From positions 1 through 17,544 of the forward strand of contig CAYWFP010000087.1 in NCBI GenBank assembly GCA_964457365.1: 17,544 bases of DNA, read 5' to 3'. The notes beneath the pieces are model-generated. The model was not told the DNA's origin and made no database searches. It saw only the letters and a list, made by a program, of their open reading frames with translations. Within the stretch, counting starts at the first letter, position 1, and each line of letters starts with the position of its first letter. Origin of the DNA: CAYWFP01 sp964457365 (lineage in GTDB: Bacteria; Planctomycetota; SZUA-567). The translations under genes and the position numbers were made by a program. Below are positions 1 to 7,354 of the stretch, piece by piece.

Positions 1-741
1 TACGGCGGCGCGGTGGCGCATGTCGCGCGCATGCACGCGCACCTCGATGCGGTCTGCAAGCACGACTATGAACTCGAGGTTTCCGTCGACGAGACCGCCA
101 GCCCCACCTCGCCCGAAGAGCATTTCTTCATCGCCAACGAGCTCCAGCGGCTGGGCGTGGCGTGGGTCTCGCTGGCGCCGCGCTTCGTCGGTCGCTTCGA
201 GAAAGGCGTCGATTACATCGGCGACCCGGACGTCTTCCGCGAAAGCTTCGCGCGACACGCGGCGGTGATGCGCACGCTCGGCCCCTACAAGATCTCGATC
301 CACTCCGGCAGCGACAAGTTCGGCATCTACCCCGTCGTCGCCGAACTCGCGGAAGGGCATGTCCACCTGAAGACCGCCGGGACGAGCTATCTCGAGGCTT
401 TGCGCGCGGTGGCCGCGATCGATCCGGGCCTGTTCCGGCGCATCCTCGACTTCGCCCGCGAACGTTACGAAACCGACAAGGCCAGCTATCACGTCTCGGC
501 GGATATCGCCGCGGTGCCGGCCGCGGACGCACTGGACGCAGCGGAGTTGCCCGTTATACTCGACCGCTTCGATACGCGCCAGGCGCTGCACGTCACCTTC
601 GGCTCGGTGCTCACCGACGACGATCTGCGCGCGCGCATCTACGAAGCGTTGCGACGCGACGAAGCGACTCATCACGACGTGGTCGCCGCACACCTGGGAA
701 AACACGTCGAGCCGCTGGCGCGCTGCGTGCAGGACGGATAG
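1..741 (+). CDS. uxaE: Tagaturonate/fructuronate epimerase family protein (UxaE-like), 5' truncated
   Basis: The reading frame is open to the window edge, so only the C-terminal ~246 residues are present; the GTG at 13 is internal, not a start. I recognise the UxaE family (metal-dependent epimerase of the galacturonate/glucuronate catabolic route, known from Thermotoga) from the block IHSGSDKFGIYP, then HVHLKTAGTSYLEALR and ETDKASYHVSAD. Family members are near 480 residues, so about half is missing. The conserved His, Asp and Lys in these blocks are the likely metal and substrate contacts (inference). The stop is 7 bp before the next gene, which suggests cotranscription with the receiver-PAS and photolyase genes, although no functional link among the three is obvious. 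The family call is firm; the exact substrate is inferred. Confidence 0.8.
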   Translation, partial: YGGAVAHVARMHAHLDAVCKHDYELEVSVDETASPTSPEEHFFIANELQRLGVAWVSLAPRFVGRFEKGVDYIGDPDVFRESFARHAAVMRTLGPYKISIHSGSDKFGIYPVVAELAEGHVHLKTAGTSYLEALRAVAAIDPGLFRRILDFARERYETDKASYHVSADIAAVPAADALDAAELPVILDRFDTRQALHVTFGSVLTDDDLRARIYEALRRDEATHHDVVAAHLGKHVEPLARCVQDG

Positions 742-748
742 GAACGCG

Positions 749-1597
749 ATGGACGGAATGCGCTTGCTGGTCTGCGACGATCCAAGCCTCGCGCTCGAGG
801 AGAACCTGCCGCTCTTGCGCGCGTTGGGGCTGGATTGTACCTATGTCCAGGAGGTGCGCGAGATCGATGTCGAGCAGGTCCGCCCCGACGCGATCCTGCT
901 CAGCGCCGAGGTGCCGGGAGGCTGCCGGGGGTTCGCCTGCCAGCATTTGCGGCAGACCTTTCCGCAGACGCCGATCCTGGCCGTGGCCCATATGCGCAGT
1001 CTCGCCGGCGCGCTCGCCTGGTTCCGCGCGGGCGTGGCCGATTATCTCCCCGCGCCGTTGCGCGAAGCCGAGGTCAAGGAGCGTCTGGATGCGGTGCTGA
1101 AGCGTTGTGGCGAAGACGCCCCCGTTCGCGCCGCCCCGCCCCGGACCGAACCGACCGCGCGGGTACTACTGGACCGAGACGGGTTGATCTCCACCGAGGC
1201 GCTGGCCTGCGGCTTGCTCGCGTTTCATGCCGGCGGGGAGCTTCTGGCGGCGAATCAGCGCGCGCTGAAGATGTTGGGATTCGATACGATCGAGGACCTG
1301 GCCGATACGCTCAAGAAACACATGGATACGCTCGCCCCGATCAGTCGGGATCGCAAACCGCTGAACCCGAACAACTGGCCGATCAATAAATCGTTTCGTG
1401 AAAAGACCGCGCAGGCGGCGACTGTGGGGATCAGGCGTCCCGACGGCAAATGGATCTGGCTGCGCATCGAGGCCAAGCCGGTCCTGGAGAACGGCGCCGT
1501 GGCGCTGCTCGCCGCGACGTTGACCAACCTGACCGACGAATTCCGCGCCCGCGGCCGAAAGAAGTCGGCCAAAAAAGCGAAGACGTCGGGCAAGTAA
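749..1597 (+). CDS. Degenerate receiver (pseudo-receiver) plus PAS domain protein
   Basis: 282 residues; ATG chosen because TAGGA lies 5 bp upstream. Residues ~4-118 have a response-regulator layout: the acidic pair D10-D11 and the motif PDAILLSAEVPG. The phosphoacceptor Asp is replaced by Ser52, the switch Thr/Ser by Ala80, and the conserved Lys of the usual TKP by Ala102 (seen as LPAPL). Aspartyl phosphorylation is therefore unlikely. Residues ~150-262 look like a PAS domain (GLLAFHAGGELLAANQRALK, then RRPDGKWIWLRIEAKPV and a closing strand). The tail is Lys-rich (RGRKKSAKKAKTSGK). There is no kinase, GGDEF or DNA-binding domain, so it may act by protein contact or as a ligand sensor. It lies between uxaE and the photolyase gene, 27 bp before the latter. 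The specific function is unknown. Confidence 0.75.
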   Translation: MDGMRLLVCDDPSLALEENLPLLRALGLDCTYVQEVREIDVEQVRPDAILLSAEVPGGCRGFACQHLRQTFPQTPILAVAHMRSLAGALAWFRAGVADYLPAPLREAEVKERLDAVLKRCGEDAPVRAAPPRTEPTARVLLDRDGLISTEALACGLLAFHAGGELLAANQRALKMLGFDTIEDLADTLKKHMDTLAPISRDRKPLNPNNWPINKSFREKTAQAATVGIRRPDGKWIWLRIEAKPVLENGAVALLAATLTNLTDEFRARGRKKSAKKAKTSGK

Positions 1598-1624
1598 TCG
1601 CGCGCACGACCACGGAGCCTTCGC

Positions 1625-3064
1625 ATGCCGACGACGCTCGTCTGGTTCCGGCGCGATCTACGCCTGCGCGACAATCCGGCGCTGCGCGCGGCCTGTCGTC
1701 GCGGCGCTGTCGTTCCGATTTTTGTTTACGATCCGCAGGCCGAAGATCTGCCCGGCGGCGCTTCTCGCTGGTGGCTCGAGGCATCGCTGCGTACGCTCGC
1801 GGACGCGCTCCGCGCGAAAGGATCGCGGCTCATTCTGCGCCGGGGCGAGCCGGCCACTACTCTTGGCGATTGCGCCCGCAAGATCGGCGCCGAGGTTTTC
1901 TGGAGCCGCCGGTACGAACCGGCTGCCGTGCGCCGGGAAGAGCAGGTTCGAGAGAGTCTGGACGCAGCCGGTGTCGAAATGCGGTCCTTCGCCGGGCATC
2001 TGCTCGCCGAGCCGTGGACGGTCGAGACGAAAGCCGGCACGCCGTATCAGGTATTCACGCCGTTCGCTAAAAACTTCCGACAGTTGGATATCCGCCCTCC
2101 CCTGCCCCTTCCGCGCGAAATTCCGGCGCCGAAATCGTGGCCGGAATCCGAAACCTTCGCGGACCTGGGCATCGCGCCGTCGCATCCGTGGACGCACAAG
2201 CTGGCCGCGTCCTGGACGCCGGGCGAAGCCGCCGCCGCCAATCGGTTGAACGCGTTCCTGCGCCACCGAATCGAAGCCTACCCCGTGGACCGCGACGTTC
2301 CCGCGGAAGACGGTACGTCGCGGCTTTCGCCGCATCTGCATTTCGGCGAGATCGGCCCGCATCAGGTCTGGCACCGTGTCTCAGCGTACCGCGACGGGCA
2401 TCCCGCTTCGGGCGCAGCCGCGGAGTCGTTCCTGCGGCAACTGCTCTGGCGCGAGTTCACCCACCACGTGCTCTACCACTTCCCGCACAGCCTCGAGCAA
2501 CCGCTCAAGCCGCAGTACGCTCGCTTTCCGTGGCGCGAAGACGAAGAGTCGTTGCACGCCTGGCGGCGTGGGCGAACCGGCTATCCGCTGGTGGATGCGG
2601 GGATGCGCGAGCTCTGGGCGACCGGCTGGATGCACAACCGCGCGCGCATGGCCGTGGCCTCTTTCCTGGTCAAGCACCTGTTGCTGCCGTGGACGGCCGG
2701 CGCGGCATGGTTCACGGATACGCTCGTGGACGCCGATACGGCGCAGAATACGTTCAACTGGCAGTGGGCCGCCGGCTGCGGCGCCGACGCGGTGCCGTAT
2801 TTCCGCATCTTCAACCCGGTTTTACAGGGCAGGAAGTTCGACAAGCGCGGGGTGTACATCCACCAATGGGTTCCGGAGATCGCCGCATTGCCCGACAAAT
2901 GGCTCCATGCGCCGTGGCAGGCGCCGGCGAAGGTCTTGCAGGATAGCGGCCTGCGACTCGGCCCGGATTATCCGGAGCCGCTGGTAAAGCATGAGGACGC
3001 GCGCGCACGCGCGCTCCGTGCGTTGAAGTCGGTCAAGTCGCCGCGGCGCGGCGCGCCTTCCTGA
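1625..3064 (+). CDS. phrB: Deoxyribodipyrimidine photolyase (class I CPD photolyase type)
   Basis: 479 residues, the usual length of bacterial PhrB, which uses FADH- and light to split cyclobutane pyrimidine dimers. The N-terminal Rossmann-like antenna domain starts FRRDLRLRDNPAL (residues 8-20). The C-terminal FAD domain shows TSRLSPHLHFGEI (231-243), WREF (275-278, with the substrate-contact Glu277), GYPLVDAGMREL (319-330), MHNRARM (336-342) and DTAQNTFNWQWAAGCGADA (371-389), followed by PYFRIFNP. Asn375 occupies the position that is Asn in CPD photolyases (next to flavin N5) and Asp in many cryptochromes, which favours repair activity. The start has GGAG upstream and lies 27 bp after the receiver-PAS gene. 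The last 32 bp overlap the convergent araC-type gene. Which antenna cofactor it binds cannot be told from the sequence. Confidence 0.95.
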   Translation: MPTTLVWFRRDLRLRDNPALRAACRRGAVVPIFVYDPQAEDLPGGASRWWLEASLRTLADALRAKGSRLILRRGEPATTLGDCARKIGAEVFWSRRYEPAAVRREEQVRESLDAAGVEMRSFAGHLLAEPWTVETKAGTPYQVFTPFAKNFRQLDIRPPLPLPREIPAPKSWPESETFADLGIAPSHPWTHKLAASWTPGEAAAANRLNAFLRHRIEAYPVDRDVPAEDGTSRLSPHLHFGEIGPHQVWHRVSAYRDGHPASGAAAESFLRQLLWREFTHHVLYHFPHSLEQPLKPQYARFPWREDEESLHAWRRGRTGYPLVDAGMRELWATGWMHNRARMAVASFLVKHLLLPWTAGAAWFTDTLVDADTAQNTFNWQWAAGCGADAVPYFRIFNPVLQGRKFDKRGVYIHQWVPEIAALPDKWLHAPWQAPAKVLQDSGLRLGPDYPEPLVKHEDARARALRALKSVKSPRRGAPS

Positions 3065-3944
3065 CATTGCGATACTGCTTGGGCGTTTTGCCGTATTCGC
3101 GCCGGAAGACGCGGATGAAGTAGCCCGGGTCGGCATACCCCGAGGCCCAGGCCGTCTCGGAGACGTTCATCGAGGTGTTCGCCAGAAGCTGCCGAGCGTG
3201 CTCGAGCCGGACGCGGGTGATGTAGCGGCTCAGCGTTTCGCCCGTCTCCAGATGAAACAGATGCGAGAGATAGTCCGCACTGCACTGCACCCACTCGGCC
3301 AGACGCTTCACCGAGAGGGTTGGATCCGAGAGCGTCGCCAGCACGAACTGGCGGCACTGGTGCACCTTGTACGCCTCCTCGGGCGCGATATTGTCCTCGG
3401 TCGCGAATGTCTCGGCGAGAAGCCCCAGCGCCGCGAGCAGGAGCCCGCTCGCGCTCGCATTGTGGCCATTACGCTCGTGCGCCTGCACGATGCCGTCCAT
3501 CAACTCACTCATGGCCGGCATTTGTTCCGGTTTACGCGTCTGGGCGTGCAGGATCTTCGGGCGTCTGCCCTGCCCCTGGTCGGCGATATGGCAGGAGAGG
3601 CCGGGACGATGGAGAATCACTACCAGGTTTACGAATTCGCTGCGCCAGCGCCCGACGGTTTCGCGGTGGGGCATGCCGCGCGGCATGAGCAGAATCTCGC
3701 CCGGAAAAAGGCGCAGCCGCTGGCTGGGAAAGGCGAAGTCGGTGATGCCGCCGACCTGCAGGAACATCTCCGGCTGGGAATGAAAATGCATGCCCGGCCC
3801 CGGCCTGTTCAGGTCCTGAACCTTCGGTACGCGCACGCTCACCCGCCCGGCCAGGGCGTGGTCGGCAAAGGCCGCGAGGGCCTGCTTGAGGTAACGCGCG
3901 GGCTTGGGGGTCGGCGTGGGGAGCGACGCGGTGAAATCGAGCAT
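3033..3944 (-). CDS. AraC-family transcriptional regulator
   Basis: 303 residues. The N-terminal half (~40-130) is a cupin-like sensor with MHFHSQPEMFLQVGG and LFPGEILLMPRGMPH, typical of sugar-sensing AraC proteins. The C-terminal ~100 residues (~195-293) form the double helix-turn-helix: LSVKRLAEWVQCSADYLSHL as the first and the usual NVSETAWASGYADPGYFIRVFRREYGKTPKQYR as the second, quoted here by its ends NVSETAWASGY and FIRVFRREYGKTP. The gene is divergent from the thuA/dehydrogenase pair across 125 bp, so it is the likely local regulator of that pair (inference). AGGAC lies 9 bp before the ATG. A near-consensus promoter with a palindrome over its -10 suggests self-repression. The 3' end overlaps the photolyase gene by 32 bp in antisense. 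The inducer is unknown. Confidence 0.92.
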   Translation of the reverse strand: MLDFTASLPTPTPKPARYLKQALAAFADHALAGRVSVRVPKVQDLNRPGPGMHFHSQPEMFLQVGGITDFAFPSQRLRLFPGEILLMPRGMPHRETVGRWRSEFVNLVVILHRPGLSCHIADQGQGRRPKILHAQTRKPEQMPAMSELMDGIVQAHERNGHNASASGLLLAALGLLAETFATEDNIAPEEAYKVHQCRQFVLATLSDPTLSVKRLAEWVQCSADYLSHLFHLETGETLSRYITRVRLEHARQLLANTSMNVSETAWASGYADPGYFIRVFRREYGKTPKQYRNVRKARRAAAT

Positions 3945-3956
3945 CTAAGATTTGTC

Positions 3957-3977
3957 CTATATTTGGCAGAAATATAG
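3957..3977. promoter_or_regulatory. Perfect 8-bp inverted repeat, candidate operator between araC and thuA
   Basis: CTATATTT (3957-3964), spacer GGCAG, AAATATAG (3970-3977). It is AT-rich in a GC-rich window and covers the -10 element and the expected transcription start of the araC-type gene. This fits an operator, either for self-repression or for another dimeric regulator. AraC proteins more often use direct repeats, so the binding partner is not settled. Confidence 0.5.
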
Positions 3978-3999
3978 CATCAAAAACCGTTGTCGTCAA
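3971..3999 (-). promoter_or_regulatory. Sigma-70 promoter of the araC-type gene
   Basis: On the minus strand TTGACG (3999-3994), a 17-bp spacer and TATATT (3976-3971); each hexamer matches consensus at 5 of 6. A TG one base before the -10 makes it an extended -10. The expected start near 3964 leaves a leader of about 20 nt carrying the AGGAC ribosome site. The -10 lies inside the palindrome's right arm. Confidence 0.6.
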
Positions 4000-4018
4000 G
4001 CGCTCGAATCGGTAAGAC
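3990..4018 (+). promoter_or_regulatory. Possible weak promoter for the thuA/dehydrogenase operon
   Basis: TTGTCG (3990-3995), 17-bp spacer, TAAGAC (4013-4018). Both hexamers are poor matches, which would fit an activator-dependent promoter, and the palindrome at 3957-3977 lies just upstream where an AraC activator could bind. The -35 partly overlaps the divergent -35. Weak call based on spacing and context. Confidence 0.3.
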
Positions 4019-4069
4019 TGTCGCCATCGCGCGGAAGAGCGCCGCGCAACGACTGAGAAAGGGAGCCTG

Positions 4070-4840
4070 ATGGCCAAAAAAATCAAGGTAACGGTCTGGA
4101 ACGAGTACCGCCACGAGCAGCGTAACGACGCGGTGAAGAAGATCTACCCCGAGGGCATGCACGCGGTCATCGCCGAGGCGTTGACGGCAATGGGCGACTT
4201 CAAGATCCGCTGCGCCACGCTCGACGAACCCGAGCACGGCCTCGCCGAGAAGGTGCTCGACGACACCGAGGTGCTGACCTGGTGGGGGCATACCGCCCAC
4301 GGCGAGGTCGACGACGAGATTGTAACCCGCGTGCAGCGCCGCGTCCTCAACGGCATGGGGCTGATCGTCCTGCACTCGGGGCACAACGCCAAGATCTTCA
4401 AGCGCATGCTCGGGACCAACTGTTCGCTCAAGTGGCGCGAAGTCGCCGAGAAGGAGCGTCTCTGGAACCTCGAGCCAGGACACCCGATCACCGCGGGCAT
4501 CGGCGAGTATATCGAACTGCCCAACACCGAGATGTACGGCGAGCGCTTCGACATCCCCACGCCGGACAAGCTGATCTTCTGCTCCTGGTTCGAGGGGGGC
4601 GAGATCTTCCGCAGCGGCTGCTGCTGGGAGCGCGGCCACGGGCGCATCTTCTACTTCCGCCCCGGCCACGAGACCTATCCGATCTTCTACAACGAGGAGG
4701 TTATGCGCGTCATCGCCAACGGGATCCGCTGGGCACGCCCGCGGGTGATCCTCGACGCCGCGGGTTGTCCGAATTCCGCGCCGCTGGAGAAGATCGAGCC
4801 GAAGCAGGTCTCGTTCAAGAAACCGCCGAAGAAGAAATAA
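4070..4840 (+). CDS. thuA: ThuA-domain protein (trehalose-utilisation family)
   Basis: 256 residues, near the usual ThuA length, with a class I glutamine-amidotransferase-like fold. Recognisable blocks are VTVWNEYRHE (8-17), LTWWGHTAHGEV (69-80), GLIVLHSGHNAKIF (97-110), WNLEPGHPITAGI (132-144), PNTEMYGERFDIP (151-163) and GHGRIFYFRPGHETYP (189-204). In rhizobia, thuA with thuB (a Gfo/Idh/MocA dehydrogenase) is needed for trehalose and related disaccharide use, and ThuB makes 3-keto sugars. Here the dehydrogenase gene follows by 13 bp, so a matching two-step modification of a sugar is a fair inference. The substrate need not be trehalose: no transporter or glycosidase is adjacent. GGGAG stands 4 bp before the ATG. 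The Lys/Pro-rich C-terminus (KKPPKKK) is probably an unstructured tail. There is no signal peptide, so it is cytoplasmic. Confidence 0.85.
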   Translation: MAKKIKVTVWNEYRHEQRNDAVKKIYPEGMHAVIAEALTAMGDFKIRCATLDEPEHGLAEKVLDDTEVLTWWGHTAHGEVDDEIVTRVQRRVLNGMGLIVLHSGHNAKIFKRMLGTNCSLKWREVAEKERLWNLEPGHPITAGIGEYIELPNTEMYGERFDIPTPDKLIFCSWFEGGEIFRSGCCWERGHGRIFYFRPGHETYPIFYNEEVMRVIANGIRWARPRVILDAAGCPNSAPLEKIEPKQVSFKKPPKKK

Positions 4841-4853
4841 CGGAGGGAAGACA

Positions 4854-5894
4854 ATGAAAAAGCTGCGATGCGGCGTCATCGGTCTGGGCATGGGCGTCGG
4901 GCACGTCCGCGGCTACAACAGCCATCCACACGCCGAAGTGGTGGCGGTGGCCGACACCAATCCCGACCGGCTCGCTTTCGTCGCCGACGAGCACAACGTC
5001 CCCGGTCGGTACGAGACCGCAGAAGCGATGCTGCGGGAGGAGAAGCTCGAGGTGGTCAGCGTCGCCACCCCGAACAAATTCCACAAGCCGCTGACGCTCG
5101 CGGCGCTCAAGGCCGGCTGCCACGTGCTCTGCGAGAAGCCCATGGCGATGAACACCGCCGAGGCCAAGGCCATGGCGCGGGCGGCCAAGCGCGCCAAGAA
5201 ACGGCTGATGATCAACTTCAGCTACCGTTTCAACGAACAGTCATGGGCGCTTAAGAAACAGGTCGACGCCGGCGTCCTCGGCGAGGTCTACTTCGGTCGT
5301 ACGATCTGGCTGCGGCGACGGGGCATGCCACGCTTCGGCGGCTGGTTCGGCACCAAGGAACTCTCCGGCGGCGGCCCCCTGATCGACCTCGGGGTCCACC
5401 GACTCGACCTGGCGCTGTGGCTTATGGGCTATCCCAAGCCCAAGTACGTCCTCGGCACCGCCTGCAATCCCATCGCGTCCGAGATCGCGCGGCGCGAGAA
5501 GAAGCATTACGACGTCGAAGACTTCGCCAGCGGGTACATCCGTTTCGCCAACGGCGCCGCCCTGGAAATCGAAGCATCGTGGGCCGCGAATATCAGCGAG
5601 CGGGAGTTGATGGAGACGCGCCTGCTGGGCAACAAGGGCGGCTTGGTGCAGCGCAATACCGACGGCGGCTACGCTTTCGAAGCGCAGATCTACCAGGAGC
5701 GCGAGGGCGCGCAGTTCGACATGAAGCTGCAGCCGCCGGTTCCCGGGGCCTGCTCGGCAATGTACCACTTTATCGACAGCATCGTCAACAAGAGGCCCAA
5801 CATCGCCACCGCCGAGGAGGGCGTGGTGGTGATGGAACTGCTGGACGCGATCTACAAGAGCGCCGAGACCGGCAAGCCCGTCGAGATCCGCTGA
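4854..5894 (+). CDS. Gfo/Idh/MocA-family NAD(P)-dependent oxidoreductase (ThuB-like position)
   Basis: 346 residues, full length for the family. The Rossmann NAD(P) motif is GVIGLGMGVGH (7-17), followed by the acidic residue of VADTN. The family signature CEKPMAMN has E94-K95-P96, where Lys95 is the usual catalytic or orienting lysine. The C-terminal domain carries GGGPLIDLGVHRLDL (172-186), with Asp178 and His182 at the typical active-site positions. Such enzymes oxidise or reduce sugars and inositols at a ring hydroxyl. A strong ribosome site (GGAGG) lies upstream, and the gene is 13 bp after thuA and directly before an intrinsic terminator, making it the last gene of a two-gene operon. Pairing with ThuA suggests work on a 3-keto sugar; the exact substrate is not readable from sequence. 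Confidence 0.92.
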   Translation: MKKLRCGVIGLGMGVGHVRGYNSHPHAEVVAVADTNPDRLAFVADEHNVPGRYETAEAMLREEKLEVVSVATPNKFHKPLTLAALKAGCHVLCEKPMAMNTAEAKAMARAAKRAKKRLMINFSYRFNEQSWALKKQVDAGVLGEVYFGRTIWLRRRGMPRFGGWFGTKELSGGGPLIDLGVHRLDLALWLMGYPKPKYVLGTACNPIASEIARREKKHYDVEDFASGYIRFANGAALEIEASWAANISERELMETRLLGNKGGLVQRNTDGGYAFEAQIYQEREGAQFDMKLQPPVPGACSAMYHFIDSIVNKRPNIATAEEGVVVMELLDAIYKSAETGKPVEIR

Positions 5895-5918
5895 GTTTGC
5901 ATCCCGCTTCCTGTGGTG

Positions 5919-5956
5919 CGCCGCCCCGGTGACGATATCGGGGCGGCGTCTTTTTT
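5919..5956 (+). terminator. Rho-independent terminator of the thuA/dehydrogenase operon
   Basis: CGCCGCCCCG (5919-5928) and CGGGGCGGCG (5939-5948) form a perfect 10-bp stem. The 10-nt loop may close further by G-U and U-A pairs to an ACGA tetraloop. Two bases later a T6 tract (5951-5956) follows. It begins 24 bp after the stop codon. Confidence 0.92.
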
Positions 5957-6045
5957 CGCACGCGGATGAGCGGCGGGGGCGCAGCGACCTGACGCGAAGC
6001 AAACCGTCGGGTGGCGACACGCGCGAAACGGCCGCGGCTGGCGTA

Positions 6046-6073
6046 TTGACGCTGGACGGGAAATCCCTATCCT
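6046..6073 (+). promoter_or_regulatory. Putative promoter of the CNNM gene pair
   Basis: TTGACG (6046-6051), 16-bp spacer, TATCCT (6068-6073). The -35 is good and the -10 only 4 of 6. The expected start near 6080 would leave only a few nucleotides before the ATG at 6083, so the message may be nearly leaderless; no clear ribosome site is seen there. Confidence 0.4.
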
Positions 6074-6082
6074 GAAAGCGCC

Positions 6083-7354
6083 ATGGCCCTGATCGAGATA
6101 CTTCAGAAAGACCTGCAGCAGTTTCTCTTCATGCTGCTCCTGTTGATCCTCTCCGGGCTCTTCTCGGGCTCCGAAACAGCGCTCTTTTCGCTCGGCGTCT
6201 CCCAGCTCAACGCGCTTCGGCGGCAGCGTGGCCCCGTCTCGCAGGCGGTACTGGCCTTGCGGGGCGAGTTGCCGGACTTTCTCATGACCGTGCTTTTCTG
6301 CAACATGCTCATCAATATCCTCTTCTTTGCCGCCTCCACCGTGCTCGCCACCGATATCGTCGAAGCTTACGGCCCGGCCGCGGGGGTGATCTTCGGTCTG
6401 GTCAGCCTGTTGCTGGTTATCACCTTCGGCGAGGTGACGCCCAAGACCGTCGCCGCAATCGCCCAAGTACCTTTCTGTCGCGTCGTCGCCATACCCATGT
6501 ACGCCATTCACCGCGGGCTCTGGCTCGTGCGCCGGGGCATCGGCTCGCTCGTCAGCGCCTTCGAGCGCATCGGCAACGTACAGCCGCCCTCGCCGACCGT
6601 GCTGGCCGAGGAGATGCGTCTGTTGCTCGAGTCCAGCCGCGCCGGAGGCGTGATCAGCACCGACGAGCACGTCTTCATCAACGCCGTGATCGAGTTGCCG
6701 GATATCCACCTCAACGAGATCATGACGCCACGGGTCGACGTCGTCAGCATCCCCCTGGGCGGCGAAGCGGCGGAGTTGCTCGCGCTCGCGCGCGAAGCCA
6801 ATCATTCCAAGATCCCCGTGCGCGATCCGCGTACCGACGAGTACGTCGGCTGGGTCGACGCGCGCGAGGTCTTCGTCGCCGCCGCCGAGGGACCGCTCAA
6901 GTCTTTCATCCGCAAGCCGCTGATCCTCTCCGAGTTCGACCATGCCGACCAGGCCCTGCAGACCTTCCTCGCCACGCGCGCGCGCCTGGCGGTGGTGGTT
7001 GACGAACGCGGCTCCACCGCCGGGATTCTGGCGTTGCGGGATATCCTCTCCGAGATCTTCGGCGAGATCGTCGACGAGGACGAGGAAGGGGTCGAGCCGA
7101 TCGTCGCCGAGGGCGATGACGCCTACCTCCTCGACGGGCGCGTCAGCGTGCGCGAATGGCGCACCCTCTTCGGCGTGGTCCGGGAACTGCCGCGCGTGGC
7201 CACCGTCGGGGGGCTGGTCGTGGCCCTGCTGGGTCGGCCGCCGCGTGTGGGCGACCGCGTCCGGCTTGGCAATCTCGTCATGGATGTGCGCGAGGTGCAT
7301 CGCCGCCGGGTGCGCACCGTCCGCCTGCTGCTGCAAAACGGAGGTGCGGCATGA
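6083..7354 (+). CDS. CNNM/CorC-HlyC family membrane transporter (DUF21, CBS pair, CorC_HlyC)
   Basis: 423 residues. Residues 1-~185 are the CNNM transmembrane domain, with hydrophobic segments near 14-28, 65-88, 98-115 and 130-150 and the signatures SGSETALFS (28-36) and GEVTPK (116-121). Residues ~205-325 are the CBS pair, starting NEIMTPRVDVVSI (211-223). The C-terminal ~85 residues fit a CorC_HlyC domain (VSVREWRTLFG, then VATVGGLVVALLG). Characterised relatives act in Mg2+/Co2+ export or homeostasis, or were named for hemolysin C; the ion here is not determined. The gene overlaps the following, shorter paralogue by ATGA, implying translational coupling and perhaps a heterodimer. No strong ribosome site precedes the ATG, fitting the near-leaderless promoter proposed upstream. 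Confidence 0.9.
   Translation: MALIEILQKDLQQFLFMLLLLILSGLFSGSETALFSLGVSQLNALRRQRGPVSQAVLALRGELPDFLMTVLFCNMLINILFFAASTVLATDIVEAYGPAAGVIFGLVSLLLVITFGEVTPKTVAAIAQVPFCRVVAIPMYAIHRGLWLVRRGIGSLVSAFERIGNVQPPSPTVLAEEMRLLLESSRAGGVISTDEHVFINAVIELPDIHLNEIMTPRVDVVSIPLGGEAAELLALAREANHSKIPVRDPRTDEYVGWVDAREVFVAAAEGPLKSFIRKPLILSEFDHADQALQTFLATRARLAVVVDERGSTAGILALRDILSEIFGEIVDEDEEGVEPIVAEGDDAYLLDGRVSVREWRTLFGVVRELPRVATVGGLVVALLGRPPRVGDRVRLGNLVMDVREVHRRRVRTVRLLLQNGGAA

Noticed and set aside
3198..3977. Plus-strand open frame opposite the AraC-type gene
   Set aside because: Antisense shadow; the opposite strand has clear cupin and helix-turn-helix motifs and a promoter.
5852..7336. Long open frame on the minus strand opposite the dehydrogenase and first CNNM gene
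   Set aside because: It mirrors real plus-strand genes in GC-rich DNA, crosses the terminator, has His/Asp/Gly-rich low-complexity composition and no recognisable domain.
7156..7350. Upstream in-frame start for the second CNNM protein
   Set aside because: It would add 65 residues read out of frame through the first CNNM gene; the ATG at 7351 has GGAGG and an ATGA overlap.
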